Assembly (NCBI GenBank): GCA_013397435.1
Contig: VZRG01001563.1
Span: 62,001 to 126,000, forward strand
Direction: 5' to 3'
Length of the DNA stretch: 64,000 nucleotides
From: Erythrocercus mccallii
Taxonomy: Eukaryota; Chordata; Aves; Passeriformes; Dicruridae
A program made the position numbers and the translations under genes. This document shows, piece after piece, positions 1 through 13,757 of this stretch. The notes beneath the pieces were generated by a model that made no database searches, had not been told where the DNA came from, and saw only the letters and a program-made list of their open reading frames with translations. Positions within the stretch are counted from its first letter, which is position 1. Each line of letters begins with the position of its first letter.

Positions 1-850
1 AGCCAACATCAAGTTTGGTACGAGTGTTGAGATCTGTCCAAGGGTGAGAAGGTCTACAAAGGGATCTAGACAGGATTTCTGACAGGGAAAAGGCCAGTGG
101 TACAAAGTTCAAAAAAGGGAAGTGCCAGGTCCTGCACTTGGGTCACCCCCTGCAACACTACAGGCTGGGGAACAATGGCTGGAAAGCTGCCCTTGGAAAA
201 AGACCTGGGGGTGCTGGTCAAAAGCAACTGAACATGAGCCAGCATGTGCCCAGATGGCCAAGAAGGTCAATGGCATCCTGGCCTGGATCAGCAATAGTGT
301 GGCCAGCAGGATTATCTCCCTGTACTCAGCACTGGTGAGGCCACACCTCAAATCCTTGATTCAGTTTTAGATCCTTCACTACAAGAAGGACATTGAGGTG
401 CTGGAGGACATCCAGAGAAGAGCAGTGGAGCTGGGGAAGGGTGTGCCTGGAGCACAAGTCTGATGAGGAGCAGCAGAGGAAGCTGGGGGGTGTTTAGCCT
501 GGAGAAAAGGAGTCCCAGGGGAGACCTTATCACTCTTTATAACTCCCTGAAAGGAGGCTGTAGCCACGTGGAGGTTGGGCTCTTCTCCCAGGTAACAAGG
601 GACAGGAAAGGAGGAAATGGCCTTAAGTTGTACCAAGGAAGACTTAGATTGGATATTAGGAAAAATTTCTTCATGGAAGGGTTATCACACATTGGAACAG
701 GCTGCCCACTGATTTAGTTGCCATCCCTGGAGGTATTTAAAAGGTGTAGATATAGCACTTGGGGACATGGTTTAGTGGTGGACTGGGCAGGGATGGGTTA
801 ACGGTTGGACCCAAGGATCTTAAAGGTCTTTTCCAACTGATTCTACAAAT
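1..850 (+). mobile_element. CR1 LINE fragment, 3' part, plus strand
   Basis: A decayed reverse-transcriptase C-terminus is readable in broken frames (SLYSALVRPHLK, FSLEKRSPRGDLITLYN, GLFSQVTRDR, LDIRKNFF), followed by a CR1 3' UTR and a terminus near TTTTCCAACTGATTCTAC. Stops and frameshifts break the coding part. It continues beyond the left edge of the window. No poly(A) tail, as expected for CR1. Confidence 0.9.
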
Positions 851-953
851 CTGAAGCTGTAACATATAACACTGACCTTGCTACTTGCATGTAAGTTGCA
901 TGCTGATGAAATTGCTAATGGTATTAGTGAGAAAAGTCAAAACAGCTTCTTCT

Positions 954-1126
954 GAACAAGCCTCTTCAAAATCAGCCTTTGCCTTACAAAAACCATCCCC
1001 ACTGCATCAAGCCTCCTCTAGTCTTTTCAGTAAATTTATGAACAAGGCTCATCAAAATCAGCCTTTGCCTTACAAAAACCATCCCCCACTGCATCAAGCC
1101 TCCTCTAGTCTTTTCAGTAAATTTGT
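954..1126 (+). repeat. 86-bp tandem duplication
   Basis: Unit 1 is 954-1039 and unit 2 is 1040-1126, with only a few substitutions and one extra C in unit 2. The duplication lies in an open frame at 885-1274, but no protein family is recognisable and the frame is not called as a gene. Confidence 0.9.
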
Positions 1127-2479
1127 GACTGGAAAAGGCTCTGCCCTCATCTGTGAAGAGTTTGCTTCAGTTAAGCTTGGAAGAATAAAGATAATGAAGC
1201 ACTTTGTGTGTGTTTTATCCCCTGAGGGAGAAGGGCTGATGCCCATAAGAGGATTAGAGAAAAAACTTCAGTGAATTAATGTGGATTGCATTCACTTTAT
1301 ATTAAACTTTATATTAAGGCCCCAATTTCAGCTTCCAATGAGAATTTGTGGTAAGGTTGGTGCTTCTTGGAAGTATGTACTCCAGACTGATTCATTTTAA
1401 CCTGTGAAGATCTTCGTGCTAAGGTAGGCATGCCTTGGTATAAGACTAAGGAAAGTTTTGATACAGGTTCCTGAAGTTCCTACTGAGATTTCATTATTCT
1501 TTCATGGCTGATTCCTCTGGTCAAAGTCTTGTTTGCAATATGACTTCACACTCCCCAGTACAAGAAAGGCATTTACAGCCTGGAGGAAGTCAATGAACAG
1601 AATACCAAAAATGGTCAGGGGCCCAAGCACATGACAAGGAAAAAAGGCAGAGAGGGCTGGAATTTTTTCAGCATAGAGATAGCTCAGGTAGGCGTTACTG
1701 CTATCTGAAACTACCTAATGGGATGGTGAAGAGAAGACAAGACTCTTGTCAGAGCTGTAGGCAGAAGCAGGATCAGACAGCAACAGACTCAATATGAAAT
1801 TTGGGGAATCTCTCTTCGATACAGGGAAAACTTCTATTGTGAGAGTGATCAAATATTGGAATAAGTGGAACATCCAACCTGGGAAATACCTAAAACTCAA
1901 CTGGAGTTAGACAGCCTACATTGAACTGTGTGTTGGACTGCACTCCACAAGTCCCCTCCAACTTAAATTATTCTGTGGATTTAAGAGTCAGGAAAACAAG
2001 ATGTGTTCACTGGATGATTCAAAGGCTTTTGGTTTCCACACTTGGAGATTCTGTTTCTGAAGTGTTGGCAGAGTGCAAATCCGAGGGGAAAGTGGTAACC
2101 CTTGCTCCCAGCTTCTGCTACAGTGGGTACTAGCATGACCTGCTTGGATCTTCACAGTCCTGAGCAATAACCAGGCCACTTTCAGGCAGGAAGGGGCTGA
2201 ATGGCAGGACCATGGGTGATGGCTAAATTCAGCATTTGGGGCATAAAAGCTTTGCTCATTTCGCTGTACTATGCCCCTTAAGGGTTTTTATTCAAGTGGA
2301 AAAATAAAGTCTTTGGAAGTCTTCTAAAATATTGCATGTTTCAGCTGCAGCTGCTGGTTCAGACTCTTAGGAGGACAAGAGAAAGTGATTAAGGCCATTT
2401 GGTACAACTATAATAAAAAAAAAAAAATAAATACTCTGATATGACCAAGCCTACTTCTTTTGAAGTCTAAGGTGTTATA
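1127..2479. other. Non-coding; nothing recognised
   Basis: AT-rich sequence with a poly(A) tract near 2415-2427. No exon, RNA gene or repeat family recognised by eye. Confidence 0.5.
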
Positions 2480-3140
2480 AATGAAAATCGCCAATTTGAT
2501 TTTTTAATAATAAAAATAAATTTATTGGTTACAAAATGGATAATATTTGAAAAAGAAAAGCCATGAGCCAAAGCCTCGAAGTACCGGGCCTAGGACCCCG
2601 GTACTGGTGGACAGAGTGACAGCGTCTATCTGTGCATCCCTCTCTGTTCCACAAACTGTCCTCCGTGGTTTGTGTTTTTATACAGTCTCTGGTAGCCTCT
2701 GGTGAGGGTTTACAATGGAAAAATACAGTCTCTTTGGTAGGGAAAAGGTTTTCTTGAATGAAACAATGTGGTTTCAGATGCGGCTGGGTGGGTTTGGTAG
2801 TCTGGGTGAAGAGCAGTGTTGGCTCCTCGATGGCTCTCCATTCGGTTGAAAAGAAACTGTACTTGAGCCTGAAGAGGGGTTTATGGTTCCGTGATGGCCG
2901 GTGATGTCAGAGTTATTTTCAGTGTTGGGAGATAAATGTGCAGTCCAGCTGAAAAGGGTTGTTCTGGGAAATGGTGCTTCAGTCTGTGATAAGGTGATGG
3001 TGGCTTCTTCACACCTTCTGCTGTATGAATGGTGAGGTTGCAGCTGTGCAGGGGACAATAACCCCTTTCTTATCTCTGGAATGTGGGGGGAAACCTCCAC
3101 CCTGAGTGAGATAGTGGCTTTTGCGTGGAAAAAACCTTGT
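2480..3140 (-). mobile_element. Probable LTR-like retroelement fragment, minus strand
   Basis: Read on the minus strand, a TATAAAAAC box (2682-2674) is followed about 150 nt later by AATAAA (2526-2521), the spacing of a retroviral promoter, R region and poly(A) signal. The likely U3 (about 2690-3130) holds an unrecognised 108-codon open frame (3100-2774). A hairpin at 2581-2604 (arms GTACCGGG and CCCGGTAC) lies in the would-be R region. Base composition differs from the flanks. No clear target-site duplication or termini were found, so boundaries are approximate and a different repeat class is possible. Confidence 0.45.
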
Positions 3141-6100
3141 CTATAAAGGTACTGATCATAAATTAGAGTGATATATATTTATAAAATATTCAAGCATGAA
3201 TTATTCCTCATGTTCATCTATAACATGAGGGAAGTAAGTCAAGTGAGGTAAACAGAAGTAGATTCGACCGGAAAGTATTTCACCTTGCTTTTCCCTAAGA
3301 ACCAAGCATTACTCTGTTTTGCAGGGTAATCTTGGTCCTTCATCTCATTCCACACTGGCATGCTCACAGATCAACGAAATATTTATACAGTGGAATAATT
3401 CACAGCACTCTTTTTCCTCCTTTAAGAACCTACTTCTTTTTTTTCCTTTGCTCCACACTCCCCATACACATTCACCAGCCCAAGTTGTGCTTGTTACATA
3501 AGCTGTGAAGTTATCTGTATAATATTGTGTTAAGGATTTAGCTAAAGAAACAAATTCCCTTGGTGTGTGAGTAAGATTAGAACAGCAAGTGTATGTGATG
3601 GATTTGTGGACTGAAAACTCATTCAATTTTATTTTGATTATGAAGGCAAGGTTAAATATGGATGATATTAGCAGAAGTATAAGCATGACTTCAAAAACTT
3701 GTGAACTTTAAAATCTCTGCAAACCTATGTTTGGTGCAGCAATATCACATTAAAATTGGCATGTACTTCCTCATTAGTTTCCATTTCTTCCCTTAAGCAA
3801 CTAAAATTGCTGAACACTTCAGTAATCAGCTTTCTAGCCCTACTTACTTTTCTCAAAGCCAAATCTTCTGGGCACCCTCACAAGAAGAGCTAATGTGTGC
3901 TTTTTGAAATACTAGAGAGAGCAAAACAAAAGCCCTCACTGATGGTGCAGCTTGGTGTCAATGATATCATTGCCACAAAGACACACTGAAACCTTCCCAG
4001 GAGTGCCCCAAGCTTTCCCCAGCCCGGAAATGGCAAAACCAAATGCTGATGCAAGAGACTATGCAGCAGCAGTGAGTCTGAAACTCACTGAAAATGCCCT
4101 CAAGCCCCTGTCTACTCTTTCTGCCTTTGGAGCAGTTAGAAAACATAAGCCAGGAAGGACAGACTTAATGTCATGTAATTTATTGCCATGAAATTTTTTG
4201 CCCACAGCCATCCCCAGTCCAAAGGTGTCCCGAGCATCAAGAGGCCACTAGTGTAGCTGTGAATGGGGCATATATGACTGGGTGAAACACACTTCCCATC
4301 CAAATGCCAGGTGTATAGGACACCAGCGTAATTGAGGCTGCCACACTGTATTTCATGGTGTTTTCAGATGCAGAAACATGTCAGCTGGGATGATCTCCTA
4401 AGCCCGAATTCCCCACAAGTCTGCTAATGAACTGATTAAACTTGGAGAAAAGTCAGGATTTGATTTCACTGTAAAAAGAAGTAGATTTTGATAGTCATTT
4501 TAAATATACACTTTCACATAAACAGAATCAATCCAGTCTGCTGGTTGTTGCTACTTAAGTGACTTTCTGCAGGTATTTACTTCTAAATAGCAAGATACAT
4601 TTCTCTGTTAGAGAGCAACATGACCACTGACATGGACTTCAAACCTCTTCCACATTCCACTACAAAAATGTGAGTAAAAAAATCCCTGCTTATGACCTGT
4701 GGTAGCCTATTGTCTTTCTTGTGTGTGCTCTTATTAATGATCAACAGAATGATGGAAAAATATTTAACAAGCAAACTAAGACTAGAAGTCTTCTCCTTGC
4801 AAATCTTCTCCAGGTTTCTGTGGGAGCTAGCCTGCATTGTGCTCTTTAGCTGTTGGAATAAAAGCCTTCCAACCTAAAAGCCTTTGCACTTTGAACACCT
4901 CCAGTAAGAGGAGACAGCAAAGTTGACAATATTGCAGTTTTAGATCTGTTGTAACTCTTTATCACCTGCTTTTGTGGTACAAGGAGTTGTTTGCAAACTA
5001 GAATTGAACACTGGCAGCCCCAAAATTTCTTCCCAATGTGCTAACTGCTTTGTCTCATTATCTGTATTCTGTGATGACAGAGATTTCAATCCCTGTTACT
5101 TGTCAGAAAGTTTGGTCATCTGCAGAGGGGAAAAGACATGATGCATACTTCACTGTGGATTTAGTTATTTCATGTCACAAAGTGCTGTGTTTTAAAATAC
5201 AACCTTTTGATGCTGGTTTAAGAGCAGATTCACACTCTTTTGTGCTCCAGGGTATGTCTAGTTAAAGCAGCTTTGTTAAACACAGGTTTTTTTAAGTAGA
5301 GAACAAATAATTGATAGTTACTGCAGCTGTTCTAGTAAGTGGGGTATTAAGCATCAAGGGAACAAAGCTTGCACTGAAACAACAGCCTGTCCTCTGGCAT
5401 CAGTAGGTGAAAGTGATGGAAGTTTCTTCAAGTTCTGGTACACACCTGGGTGGCGCTAAAAGCAAGAGAGAGCTCTGCCTGACATCTGATACTGGCAATT
5501 ACGAGACAGGAAAAACAGATTTTCCAGGCTGCTTCTGACTAAACACTAACAGGTAACTTGACACATAACTTGAAACTTCAGCATCATCAAAAATGGGGCT
5601 ACACAAATACCACTTTGAGCAACCAAAGACCTAGAAACCACGGCTCCTCATCAGTATGTTTTCTCCATGTTACTAGCAGTGCTAGTTCCTGCTGTGAACT
5701 GGTCAAAGATTAAGGAATATTGAAATCTCAACAGCTAAGCAAGATATTAGCATATAAATCATAATACATGAGTCATGACATTTTCAGTTTCTTCTGGTCA
5801 GTCTTATATTCCAGTAGGAGTATGAGAAGTGAAGGACTTAGGAGCAAAGCCTTTTGGCAGCAACCATGGTTGCTGAACATCCATGATTTTGAGTATTACA
5901 ACAAAATTTAGAGATATAGCCTTTTGGGGGGGGTTGTTGTTGGTGGTGTTTGTTTGGGGGGGGATTTTTTTGGGTTTTGTTTGATTGTTGTTGTTGTTCT
6001 TTAAGAAATAAGAGAAATATTAGATTGGGCTTTTTCAGTTTATCAGAGGCTTTCTAAACCCCAGAGAATTAAAGGCAGAGGTGTTGCTGGAATGCAGCCG

Positions 6101-9100
6101 ATTTTTTTTCCTTATAATTTGTTTTCATATAACAAAGCAAAGCCACAATCTGAGCTAAAACTGCAAGTAAAAATTATCCCTACCTTATTTAACCAAAGCT
6201 GTCTCCTCTGGTACTAGAAACATTATAATCCAGTTTATTCTCCAGTGAATTTGGTTTGTAGGTCCTTTCAGGGAAAAAGACTCTGCTAAAGTAAAATAAA
6301 ACACTGAGGGAAAATTCCACATTTTTATTGTTTAAGCAAAGAAGATAAAAGTCCAGACTTCTCCCCTTTTGCAAATCCTCTTTGAAACAGACCAATGAAT
6401 TCAAATGGTTTAATGGTTCAGACTGAGAACAAACACATACCCACTTACTCTTTTGAACAAACATGAAAAACATAGAGCTACGGTGATAAGGTAAGGTTAC
6501 TGAGGTACTTTGTACCTACCAGAGCTTTTGCCTCTCTTACTTGATGGACTCCTAATCATCTTTGACTTTTCATTGACTTTCCTCACCTTTAATTTAAAAC
6601 TGCATTGACTTTTCCTGTCACCTTAATCCATTTCTAGCATTAAATTGCTGCACAGCTAGCTATAATGCTACTCAGTATTGATTATATTCTTTCCTCTCAA
6701 TAATGTTTTGTTACATACATTGAAAAATAGTCCAAGAAGGTTCTTAGTGCTTTGCTGGTTTTTAGTAGTTAATAATTCCTTTTTTTTTTTTTTTTAAATG
6801 TTACGTTGCTCACTTAAACCCAGGTCAGTGTTTTGGAGAAAGGAAAGCTGTAAATTATGTGTGGTGTAGTGTCTACACAGAATGCATTTGATCTCTGGGG
6901 TTTGCCATAAATGACAGCTGCTTGAGAGTAAATCCTTACCAAGTCCCAGTAGTGGCTTTCCAAGACACTGAAATCTTGTTCCCATGGCTGATGCACAGCG
7001 AGTGTCCAAGCTGGGTCACCACAGAAGGAGTGGGTGACAAGGAAGAATGAAAGCTGTCTCAGCCTTGGGACTTCCCAGATATATAACCTGCCAACAGGAA
7101 AGCACAGCACCCCTGGGCATTTGAAGTTCATGTTTAAGACACTCAGAGGAGCCCCCAGTATTGAGCAGCTACAGGTGAGCTTCTCAGGGATGCAGCAGTG
7201 CTAGAGAAGTGAGACCTGTCCATGTGTCAGATTTGCACAGACAATGCCTGCAAAGCCAGGATTAATTTCCTCCATGTCCTTGCCCTAAAATGGTGGCAGT
7301 TGTTCCTTTTTATGCATGAGTGTTTTCATGTAGGTTTTACACCAAGGTAGGACCTTACCTCCATTGCAATAACCCGAGTCTGATTAATAGGCTTTTATTT
7401 CTTATGAAAGAACTGGAATTATAGAAGTGAAGAGACGAAACAAAATATAGTATTCTGCAGGCAACTACCAAATGGAATAATACTGTTAGCTGAGGCTTAA
7501 AATACTCTCTGGAAACTTAAAAGTTGACTGAAGAATTACACAAGGAAAGATAAAATCTTTTTTTCCAGCCCCAGGATTTAAGCCTGAATTTATTGTTCCA
7601 TGACAGGATGTCTCCTTTCACCAGTTAGTGGGTCATAAAAAGAAAACTTAATTTTTCTAGTAAAAAAATGACTCATACTTTCAGCCAGGCTAAGTGATGT
7701 GCCTGGCTGGGTAGGTCTTCAATGCCTTTTTGGTAGAGAAAGGATGGGACATATCCATGATAAATATAAAATGATTTTATATTTTTTGTAGGAAGAAAAG
7801 TACTGTGTTCATTGCTGTCTGTCTCCTTGACTGTGTTGTCACTATGCAGGCTCATTCCCTTTCTTGGACATTATGCAGGGGATGTAACATAGGGCTCATG
7901 GAGAGCAAATCTCTCCTCCTGTAAGTCTGCAGACTCTCCCAGGGCAAAAAGATTCACCTTTGGTTGTCCTCAACATCAGCCTGTTTAGGTAGACATTGCT
8001 AAACAATAAACTATAAAGTAATACTAGGTGATATGTTCCAATACACTTTCCTTAGCACCTTTAAAAGAAGCTTTTTTTTTTCCTTCTTGTGTCTTGTGTT
8101 AGGTCCTATTTTTTTTTTTTGTCACAGATGTTCTCTCTGACTTTCCTTTCTTCTTTCCCATAATATTAAATGTAGCTGTCTAATGCAACCCAGTCTGTAC
8201 AGGTAAGTGCTGAGAGGTATTTGTGGTTATGTGTCTGTTCCTGGGCAGGCCATTAAAGCACACTCAGAGAAATCTGAGTATAACAGACTTGTATAATAGC
8301 TTCCACCATAGATCTCAGATATGACCTCACAAAAATCACTCTGATTTCCTTAATCATGTTCCCTCTCCTATCCCTGCTCTCTCCAGCCCTGGTAAAGCAG
8401 GTAAATCTCTGACCACAAAAGCCTCAGCTATGCATGCTACAAACTCTGTGTGCTAGGAGAATACAAATTAATGTCATTAAACTACTATTGAAAAGCCTTA
8501 TTGACTCACTATTTTATACAATATTGAAGCCTATATGGCTCTTAAGCCTCTGTCACAGTTAATACCAGCTTTCAGTCATATCTTTGCAATTGAAACTCAG
8601 CAGGGGACTAATGGATGACCAGCTATTTTCTGCTAATACACCATAGAAATGAGTGTGCCTGATCAATTCTTGAAAACACTCACAGTGCAGAAAGTACTCA
8701 GAGAAAGTCGAAACTATTCTTTTTAAAAGAACATTTTTTATGCTCCCTGATTCTGCATTTAATTCTGTAAGTGTAGTTTAAAGGGCAAAAGGAATTTTTA
8801 AATTTCATTTCACATTCAGACTCTTCTCCTGCCAGCACTCCTGTGGAATTGTTGCTGCTGCGCATGCATATTGAGGGGCAATGTGCACCTTTGCAGGCAG
8901 AGTTTGTCTCTGCAGCTCATTCCCAGCCATTTCCCAGGTGCCTGCTACCATGATAACATTGCAGCCCATGGGGTTTCCCATTTATACCCTTATAATTTTT
9001 TTATTCTATCCTACAAAGGATTTGCTTTTGCAAAAACTGTCTGTATGGTAGAGGAAGGCTGGATGCAATGTCCTCACAAGCTCATCAGCAGTTTGTGCTG

Positions 9101-12100
9101 CTCCTTCAAAGTGCACCACATCCTTCAAAGCACAGCGTATCTTTCAAAGCACTGCTAACGCTTGCCTGTCAGCAAATGAGAAAGCAGGGCAGGAGCCAAA
9201 AGTTAAAGACCCAGGTTGCAGGTTGCTGCTGGGAAGCACACTGTTTCCAAGCATTTTGATATCAGAATTACTGCCTAGATCAGGAGCTAGCCCAGAGTGC
9301 CTAGTGCCTCTTTGTGGATTAGCAGGTTGTTCCATGATTAATGAATTCCTGCTCTTTCTTTAGACAGAAGGTACATGAACTGTTCCAGTCAGCTTCAGTC
9401 TCCAAGAAAAAAAATTAATACAGAATATAATGACACTGTAGGAAAAAAGAAGCCGGTGCTTCACCAAAGCCTGGATGATGATTCTACCCTTGCAATTCAT
9501 GAGGAGCCCCCATAGGTGAGAAGCTCTTAGCTGCAGCATGCAAGGAGTCATATGGCATGTGCCCCAGCAGGACACCTTTCATTGCATGCCAGGGCAGTTT
9601 CTGTGGTGTGTGGCAGGAGAGTCAGCACAGCTGGCAGAGCATCCGGCAGTGCGGTTTGGGAGGCAAAGCCAGAGCCCTGCTGTTAGGCTGCAAGCCATGG
9701 GGTAAAATGTCTCTGCTGCCACCAGGAATGTTTCACAATGCAACCCTTCTAGCTTCTCTTCATTAATTTATTTTCATCCTTTTATTCAAAAATTGAAAGT
9801 CAAACCCTGAGACTGTCGTGAAAAGCAGACATGTCTCTCATAAGAATAACACCTGGGATGGAAAATCCTGAATGCGCACCAGTAATCATGTTAAAAACCC
9901 TCTGTTGTGCTTCTGTTCCAGACACTGTTTTCTCACCAGGCTGCTATCCAAAACTTCCTTTGCTGCAGTGCACTCTTGCTAGACACTGACTGTCTGACGC
10001 AAAGTCCAAGCAGAGAGAAGTCAAAGGAGGCAGTTAAGCCACTGGAAGTCTGTAATTTCTTTCTTGCTTGAACTGTGTGTACTCAAGTGAGATAGGCTTT
10101 TATTTTTTTAGCTGAAAGAGATTATCAGAAAGCTTGAGAACACGAAAGAGTACCTTAAGCTGGAGATAGTTCAGATAATTTTTTTGCTATGAACATTCTA
10201 AATAACTTTAATATAAAGTAAATATATAGCAGTGTTGGATACGTTTTAATATGTGATGTCTGGAATGGCTGTTGCTCTCTGTTTTTATTAAGTTCCTATT
10301 GTGGAAAAAGATGGATCGTTATGTCACATTTTCAACAAGCATGGAGCAAAAAGGCAGTTTCTTTCTGGGGAGCTTTTATCTAACCACACAGGTTGAAGAG
10401 GAATGGGGAGAGTTGTAAGTAGAAAGGATATGCACTAAGTATATGTTGATATTGAAATCTGAATAGGTGGGTAATAGAGGCATTGATGAAAAAAGACAAA
10501 AGGGGAAAAACAGAAGAGCAAATAAGAAGGGAACAATAGTCAAAGAGAATGAAAAAGAAGGAGAATTTCTCTGCTATGGCTGGGGGGAAGGCACTGGGGA
10601 ATGTGTATTGAGGCACACGAGCTGTTACAACTGAGGAGAAAATGCTCCAAGACAAAATTGATATAACCTCTTGACACTGGAAAGAGACACATTGCAGACC
10701 TGCACAGTCCTTCTTCCTTAGCCCACCATTGGCTGCCATGGACAGGGATATCTGTTTGCCTTCCTCTAGAGATGATGAATTACTGTTGTGATTTCTCACA
10801 CTGAGTGGGCAATATAATCCTTGATTTCATATACAGTTCTTATAATAACATCTCAGGAGAACACAGAACTATGTCTATGACTTTAGTTACAGTAAGAGAC
10901 TGTTCTATTGGTGACAAGGGCAGATATGTTCCTTAACTGTTCCCAGTTTGGATAATGATAAATACTTCTGTCAGTGTTTGGTGGTCATCTCAGCGCACTA
11001 TGGGAACTTAGGATTTTTGTCACTGTTGAATAAGGAAAGTTTAGCTTTGCATTTGACTATTTCAAGATTTCTACTCCAAAATGTCGTGAGTTTCTACAAA
11101 ATCCTTATCCTTGTGGCAAGTCAAAAAGAGAGAATTCTTTCAGGGGATCAGAGAAATACATAATTTACAAGCTGCATAATGACTACTTTAAAATTTAGAG
11201 GAAAAAAAGTATTCAGATGTTCCTAGAATTTCAGTATGGGCTACCCAGTAAGTCTGTACTTGGCCATATGAACTGAGCTCCATCAGAAAACAGTCAGGCA
11301 TGGAAAACAGACCACGTATATGAGAAATACTTTTCCATTTCACAGTGGTTCCAAGAATAATTTAGATAAGGCAATTTTTGGTCAGTTTTCTTGTAGTTAT
11401 TCTTTTGACCATCAAAAAGATGTAAAGTTAATAAAAGCAGGCAAGTCTAGAAATTGTCTCTGACCTCTGCATATCTCAGTAGCATGTCTGCAGAAATCCT
11501 CCCCACTAAGTCAGACAGTATTCTGAACACAACATTGTACCAAGATCATATCCCTGAGGATCAGACTAGACAGGAATGAGGAACAAATACACATTTTACA
11601 TTCATATGCATAGCAGGAACATTAAAAATTCAGCTCCTTATAGCAATATTTATAACTACAAGTAAATATTTTCTCTAAATTCATCTTCAATCTATCTTAT
11701 TTAGGTAAAATTCCCTTAGGTCTCTAGCTTTAGCTAAAGATATGTGTTGAATTTTTTTTTTGCTTGAAATACATTTACTGCTGCTAACAAACCCAGACTT
11801 CTCTGCCTCCCCAATCTTGCCCTGACCTTAACTACTCACATACCCAGGTTACACTACTGTGGATGGAAGCTGCTGCCTCACCTCCTTCTTAAAACTTTTT
11901 TACAACTTTCCCCCCACTCTCTTTCATTACAGATCATTATTTTGTATGAACTCCTTCTTTCCTTACATCCATATATTTCACTGCTCCTTTTTCTGAAACA
12001 TAATGAAACACTTTCCCACTTTCCCTTTCAATTAATTTGCCTGATAGCTTCAGCAGTCCTGGTGCCGACTGCTGAATCTTCTATTTTCCAGCCCCTTTTT

Positions 12101-13332
12101 TGTTGCTTCCATCCAGATTTTTCACAGCTCTACTATTCAGCATAACTTTCTTAGTGGACCATATAACTTGCCTATTTAAATCCTCTCTAAAATCCACCCT
12201 TGCTCTCAAGATTCTGGTCTTTTTCCCTACCTCAACCTTAATCTCAGAACTGAATCTATGTCCTATATGAATGTTTCTGTCACCCACACGTTATCATTTA
12301 CACTGTCCGTGACCATAAAACTCTTCCTGAGAATTCTCTGTTTTATTCAGGTCTATGTTCTCATTTTATTCCAAACACTTGGAAAGACATTTTCTTTCAT
12401 ATGAAGGCCACGCTATTAACTTGTCCTCTCTAAGTAATGAAAAGAATACTCAGGTTACCTGACAAGCACAGCTGAGTTGCCTTTGGAAGGAGGCAGATAT
12501 GCTAAATTATACCAGCAGAGGAACTGGCTGAAAGACAAGTTAACTTTGTCATTTAAAATTTCTTACTGTGCTTTGATTTATTTGTGTCTTATCTTCTGGA
12601 GTTTCAGCTGTGAAGGGCAAGAATTGTCTTTATCACTGTTCTGAATATCACTGCTATGGTCTCAGCTTTTTCAAGCTGGTAAATAATGAGATATTTATGA
12701 AATTCCTAGTGGGTGTTTTGTTTTAATACCTTATCTGATTTCAGTGGGAGGTTTACCTGAGTAAGATCTTCCACTAAGTAGAATAATTTCTTGCTCCCCC
12801 TACCAGGTAACAAATGCCAGCTTAATACATCAATCCATCATCACATAGTTATGTATTATCTATAGTCAAAAGCCCCAATAAAAAATTCTAATCTCCTTAG
12901 AATGATAAAGGAGAAAACTAATGTGAACCTATTGCTAACAAAACTGAATTTCCTAAAAAGCAAGCCCTATTTACACCTTAATAATGGTCTTTCCATCTAT
13001 CAGTCTGGAAAGTCAGTACCACTTGGAATCACATAATCCATTTTGTTCTAACAAACCTGTTAGTAAAGGGAGCCCTAGAGCTGTCGGCAAGAGAACTGTG
13101 GAGTGGGAAAACATTATGTCTAGTTCTGCATGGTAAGCACTGTTATGGCCAGGGGCAGAATTGAAGCTGTTTTCTGGAGCACTGGAGCATGCATTTTGAA
13201 GTGCAACCCTTGCTTTTGCCAAGAGGTGAGAGTTTAATTCAGTTGGAGAAAAATAGGATTGCAGAAAGACCTGACTCTTTGTTCTCAGTTCTGCTGTAAG
13301 CATTGCCAGGTATGTAAAAGAGGAAGATTTAA
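3141..13332. other. About 10 kb intergenic, no gene seen
   Basis: Downstream flank of SLC30A8 in gene orientation. Open frames are short and unlike any family known to me. It contains simple-sequence tracts: G-runs at 5926-5974, T tracts near 6780-6795, 8074-8081 and 8110-8120, and a pyrimidine-rich stretch at 11750-12130. In mammals MED30 lies on this side, but no MED30 exon was recognised. Confidence 0.6.
5926..5997 (+). repeat. G-run and GTT-rich low-complexity tract
   Basis: Two runs of eight G (5926-5933 and 5956-5963), a GGG at 5972-5974 and interspersed GTT repeats. The plus strand could form a G-quadruplex. Confidence 0.8.
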
Positions 13333-13337
13333 CACAT

Positions 13338-13752
13338 TGTCCTGGTTCTGGCCAGGACAGGATTAGTTCTTGCAGTAGCCAGGAGGGGGCATGGCCAGGA
13401 CCTGGAGATTATTCTATACCACCTCCTATCATTTCCCAGGGATGGGGAAAGGGTCACTTTGGTTTCATGTAGTGTGGCAGCATGGTGGGGTATTGTCAGG
13501 GGTGAGCACTCGCATGTGAATCATTTGCCTCTTGTATATTCTATCATTGGTATTGCTGCTGTTACTGTTCATTTTCTTACTGCATTGCTGTTTACAGCAA
13601 ATTGTTCTTATCTCAACCTATAGCCTTTACCTTTTGTGCCTCTGATTCTCCTCTCCAATCCACCACAGGGGAAAAGGAGGGGGAATGTCAGAGCGAGAGA
13701 GCAGTGGTTTGGAGTGTTTTGGTGGACACGCTCAGTTGGGGAAACCATGACT
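13338..13752 (+). mobile_element. Solo LTR of an avian endogenous retrovirus (ERVL-like)
   Basis: It starts TGTCCTGGTTCTGGCCAGGA and ends near GGGGAAACCATGAC, resembling passerine ERVL-type LTRs, whose 3' end runs TTATCTCAACC...TGATTCTCCTC...GGTG...AAACCA. It is flanked by a 5-bp target duplication CACAT (13333-13337 and 13753-13757). No internal viral coding sequence adjoins it. It lies about 1 kb beyond the SLC30A8 3' end, in the opposite orientation. The terminal CA has mutated to CT. Confidence 0.85.
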
Positions 13753-13757
13753 CACAT

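Noticed and set aside
885..1274. 129-codon open frame containing an internal repeat
   Set aside because: The repeat is explained by the DNA-level tandem duplication, and the period is not a multiple of three once the inserted C is counted.
9620..9690. tRNA A-box-like AGCTGGCAGAGCATCCGG
   Set aside because: No matching B box or cloverleaf could be drawn.
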